The position numbers were made by a program, and so were the translations under genes. 64,000 nt of DNA, from positions 15,150,001 through 15,214,000 of the forward strand of contig CM049410.1 in assembly GCA_026929865.2 (NCBI GenBank). The letters run 5' to 3'. Positions 62,367-64,000 of the stretch are shown one piece after another (within the stretch, counting starts at the first letter, position 1; each line of letters begins with the position of its first letter). Under the pieces are notes generated by a model. That model worked only from the letters and a program-made list of their open reading frames with translations. It was not told where the DNA came from and searched no databases. The stretch is from Hyperoplus lanceolatus (lineage: Eukaryota; Chordata; Actinopteri; Uranoscopiformes; Ammodytidae).

Positions 62367-63090
62367 TAGGGGTGGGAATCTCTTGGCATCTCACGATTCG
62401 ATTCGATTCTGATTCCGAGGTCAACGATTCGATTTAAAATCGATTCTCAATGCATCTCGATGCAATTTTTTTTTACGTACATACCTATGTGTGATTTTCA
62501 AAAATATATTTATATACACATCTGAGTTTGCTACTCAGAGTTTGCTAATCACTTCCTACTTTTGTGATGATCATTAAATACAATCAACAGGTGAATTACC
62601 TTCTCTAATATTGTATTAGAGAAAACGCTTTTCTTGTCGCAAATATGACTTTCTATGACCAGTGCAATAATCAATGCAGCTTTCAACACAATATGGAAGT
62701 ATGTAAAAACTAAACCGATTCAGTTTAATTTTCTTTCTACTCTTGTGAATCATGTTTCTATAGGATTTATATTCTATTATTTTCTGTCATTTCAACACAT
62801 TGTGCAAAAAGTATGGCTTGGAATTCAGCTCTCATACAAAAACGTCAACAGACACAAAGCCAGTGCAGGTCATATGGGTTTGCTGCTCTCTGCCCTATTG
62901 TCGCCACTTTTAACAACTCGCACTTGTTTGGTGTGTATGCACAGTGGCGCAGGAAATACTAATATTAAAAACTAGTACAATTATTTTTTGTTTTTTTTAT
63001 AAATCGATTATTACCTTTTATGAATCGATTCGGAATCGTTTGAGAGGAAATCGCGATTAATCGGAAAATCGATTATTTTTCCCACCCCTA
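62367..63090. mobile_element. hAT element with 8-bp target duplication
   Basis: Ends TAGGGGTGGGAA and TTTTTCCCACCCCTA, with several CGATTCGATT and AATCGATT phrases beneath both ends. The exact 8-bp duplication CAGTTAAC flanks it (62359-62366 and 63091-63098). The interior ORF shows no recognisable transposase. Confidence 0.92.
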
Positions 63091-63098
63091 CAGTTAAC

Positions 63099-64000
63099 TA
63101 CCTGGCAGTATTGATGCAGAGCTTGCAGTTTATTTGTCAGGCAAAAAAGTTATCCAGTGCATGTAAAACCTGGCAAATAAACAAGCTTGTGATGGCATTA
63201 CTTTGGTTGACGCGTTGATACTAACCAGTGTAAACGTTTTGTAAGGCTGGGTAGATATGTAGCCTGCAGAATTTCGTGCCATGCCACACAAGTGGCCCGT
63301 CCCACTCGGGATTACGAAACACCAATTTAATACAACACAAAAAGTGTAGTACATGCGCAATCACAATAAACTATTTGTAATATAATACATCCGGCGACGC
63401 ATAAACTAAGTTCATAAGGACATCTTTCTTTTAGCCCACGCCATTTCAATAAAGTCAGCATTTATACATGTTCTATTTTATAGCCAAGCTAACATATGTG
63501 TCCATTAGTCCCAAATCATGGCAAAATGGATAAATATAATACAAAACCGAGTGAATTTCGTTTCATTTTACGTCTGCTTTGGGCTCGTATTTTCTACAAA
63601 CTTGAAGCTTCAATGATGTGTAAGGTCTGTAAGGATCAGCTGGAACTCGTTGTGTCTGTCTGCTTCAATTGAGTCTTGTGAGGGTGATGCTGATGCCCTC
63701 TGCTCCGTCCAGGCATGAGACCACTGATGATGCAGCAGCCCACATTCACACTCTAAAAGAAACCCTGTTCAAAACCCACCCTGCGGTTAAACACCAAATC
63801 CATTCATAATAAATTCGGAAAGTTTTTCAAAAGCCTGCACCCCAACCGAAAATTTACATATCAGCTTTCTCAGATTTCTAAGGATTTTGTTTTATTTGGT
63901 GAACAACCTAATCCATCACTGCCCAAGTAACATGACGACACTGATATGAGGTCAGCCTACATACAAATTCACTTCACTGCCTCAGCTGTAGATATTCACT
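63099..64000. other. Right-edge sequence
   Basis: No gene or repeat recognised. It could belong to flanking intergenic DNA or to a gene beyond the window. Confidence 0.4.

Overview
This is a 64 kb piece of a ray-finned fish (teleost-type) nuclear genome. The support is compact vertebrate exons with GT-AG introns, very dense dinucleotide microsatellites, a tRNA-derived SINE, an L2-like LINE tail, and many short DNA transposons (hAT, Tc1/mariner, TTAA-target and Harbinger-like). I cannot name the species from sequence alone.

Four protein-coding genes could be assembled exon by exon. (1) cacna1a, minus strand: only coding exon 1 (10007-10323) lies here, and its first intron runs off the left edge. 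That intron starts with an AT-AC type (U12) donor. (2) alkbh7, plus strand: four exons, 24120-26090, a complete 230-residue mitochondrial AlkB-family protein. (3) gtf2f1 (TFIIF large subunit, RAP74), minus strand: 13 coding exons, 27373-43567, 534 residues. It lies tail to tail with alkbh7. (4) An adhesion GPCR of the ADGRE/CD97 group, plus strand: 23 coding exons, 46748-56800, 998 residues. Its order is signal peptide, a D8C-like domain, six EGF-like modules, GAIN/GPS and seven membrane helices. In human all four families map to chromosome 19p13, so the block looks like conserved linkage. One tRNA-Thr(UGU) gene (30856-30928) sits inside a gtf2f1 intron on the opposite strand.

The rest is mostly introns and intergenic DNA shaped by transposons. 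1-10006 is cacna1a intron 1, with long CA/TG and CT tracts and an intact SINE. 11700-24100 is intergenic and holds a three-level nest (Tc1 remnant, hAT with 8-bp duplication, TTAA element) and a DNA transposon that has absorbed a LINE 3' tail. The 8 kb last intron of gtf2f1 and its 3.2 kb third intron are largely nested elements. 57300-64000 is downstream of the receptor and holds more nests, including a second copy of the LINE-bearing transposon.

The most interesting signals are the U12 AT-AC donor, the D8C-EGF-GAIN-7TM receptor architecture, the LINE/DNA-transposon chimaera present twice in opposite orientation, a fold-back TTAA element family with about nine copies in this one window, and hAT insertions with exact 8-bp target duplications. 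I saw no bacterial-type operon, CRISPR array or defence system; the sequence is plainly vertebrate.
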